This document shows positions 13,959 through 14,643 of a stretch of 14,643 nt of DNA, piece by piece. Under the pieces are notes generated by a model. The model saw only the letters and a list, made by a program, of their open reading frames with translations, did no database searches and was not told the origin of the DNA. Origin of the DNA: PALSA-911 sp043742865 (GTDB lineage Bacteria > Pseudomonadota > Alphaproteobacteria > Acetobacterales > Acetobacteraceae); contig JAYTXR010000039.1 in the NCBI GenBank assembly GCA_043742865.1, forward strand, positions 1 to 14,643. The letters run 5' to 3'. The position numbers were made by a program, and so were the translations under genes. The stretch's first letter is position 1. Each line of letters begins with the position of its first letter.

Positions 13959-14618
13959 CTACTTCTTCTTGGCGGCCGGCTTGGCCGGCGCCTTGGTGCC
14001 GCCCGCCGGCGCCGCCGGTGCCGCACCCTCCGCCGGTGCTACCTCCAGGATCTTCGCCGGCGGCGAGACCGTGGCGATGACAAAATCGCGGTCGGTGATC
14101 ACCGGGCGGGTGCCCTCGGTCCCGGTCAAATTGCTCCAACGGATCGTGTCGTTGAAATCAAGTCCGGTCAGGTCTGCGTTGAACCGCTCGGGAATGCTGT
14201 CCGGATCGGCGCTGACCTCGACGGTGTGGCGCACGACGTTCAACACCGCCCCGCGCTTCAGCCCGGGGCTCGCCAGCTCATTGTCGAAATGCACCGGCAC
14301 CGACACCCGGATCGTCTCGCCGCTGGCCAGACGCTGGAAATCGACATGCAGCGGCTGGTCGGTGACGGGGTGGTACTGCACGTCACGGATCAGCGCGCGG
14401 GTAAGCTCGCCCTCCACGCTGATCTCATACAGCCGGGACTGCCAGCCGCCGCGATGCAGCTCCTTCAGCACCGCCTTCGGCTCCAGGGAAATCAACGTCG
14501 GCGCCTGCCTGGCACCGTAAATGACGCCAGGCACCCTGCCTGCCCTCCGAGTGGCCCGCGCCGCCCCCTTACCGGCTCGCGGACGTGCCTCGGCCTCGAT
14601 AGCTACACGATTGGCCAT
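13959..14618 (-). CDS. rplY: 50S ribosomal protein L25, long Ctc form
   Basis: A 219-residue 5S rRNA-binding ribosomal protein. The N-terminal L25 domain covers about 1-93 (ARPRAGKGAARATRRAGRVPGVIYG-type start; YHPVTDQPLHVDFQRL at 82-97), followed by the Ctc/TL5 beta domain to about 190. The tail (about 195-219) is Ala/Pro-rich and ends in a Lys cluster, common in alphaproteobacterial versions. AGGAG lies 7 bases before the ATG at 14618; the in-frame ATG at 14633 lies upstream of this site and is rejected. It heads the rplY-pth-ychF operon in this window. A promoter or an upstream gene such as prs would lie outside the window. Confidence 0.96.
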   Translation of the reverse strand: MANRVAIEAEARPRAGKGAARATRRAGRVPGVIYGARQAPTLISLEPKAVLKELHRGGWQSRLYEISVEGELTRALIRDVQYHPVTDQPLHVDFQRLASGETIRVSVPVHFDNELASPGLKRGAVLNVVRHTVEVSADPDSIPERFNADLTGLDFNDTIRWSNLTGTEGTRPVITDRDFVIATVSPPAKILEVAPAEGAAPAAPAGGTKAPAKPAAKKK

Positions 14619-14643
14619 GGTTCGCTCCTGCAAATGACAAAAC

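Noticed and set aside
13922..14026. Extended start for peptidyl-tRNA hydrolase
   Set aside because: The extra residues are Arg/Pro-rich and overlap the L25 gene; catalytic N9 and H19 numbering fits the ATG at 13921.

Overview
The window is GC-rich throughout and reads like a chromosomal segment of an alphaproteobacterium, probably Rhodospirillales/Acetobacteraceae. The grounds are base composition, the protein sequences (Suv3-like helicase, Ctc-type L25 with an Ala/Lys tail, the short MarR protein) and the G/C-rich palindromic intergenic modules. This placement comes from family knowledge, since there is no rRNA or other marker here. Twelve protein genes are supported: eleven complete and one cut by the left edge. 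I see no RNA gene, insertion sequence, integrase, CRISPR array or phage gene.

Layout. (1) 1-4801, housekeeping: a partial Suv3-like helicase (-) is divergent from htpG (+), followed by an M17 leucyl aminopeptidase (+) and a short MarR-type regulator (+) that ends at a strong intrinsic terminator. (2) 4811-5968: a luciferase-like (LLM) flavin/F420 oxidoreductase (-), preceded on its 5' side by a composite inverted-repeat element of about 230 bp. (3) 5975-10358, surface glycan module: a DegT-type sugar aminotransferase and a membrane WbpM/PglF-like NDP-sugar 4,6-dehydratase form a leftward operon. It diverges from a WecA/WbpL-like undecaprenyl-phosphate sugar-1-phosphate transferase across a 94 bp region that carries 23-24 bp tandem repeats. 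(4) 10355-12129: two sugar ABC transporter permeases (MalF-like, then MalG-like), each joined to the preceding gene by a 4-base ATGA overlap, with no binding protein or ATPase in the window. (5) 12134-12234: two strong palindromes between convergent transcription units. (6) 12231-14618: rplY-pth-ychF, a conserved translation-related cluster transcribed leftward.

How the genes fit together. The dehydratase and aminotransferase would turn UDP-GlcNAc (inferred substrate) into a UDP-4-amino-4,6-dideoxy sugar, and the WecA/WbpL-like enzyme could load such a sugar, or a HexNAc, onto undecaprenyl phosphate to start a surface polysaccharide or glycan. Why the two permeases are translationally coupled to this transferase is not explained by anything visible. 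L25, peptidyl-tRNA hydrolase and YchF all act at or near the ribosome.

I did not find a convincing undescribed biological system. The parts most worth a second look are the composite palindrome at 5739-5968, the cluster of short tandem repeats inside and between the glycan genes, and the orphan permease pair.
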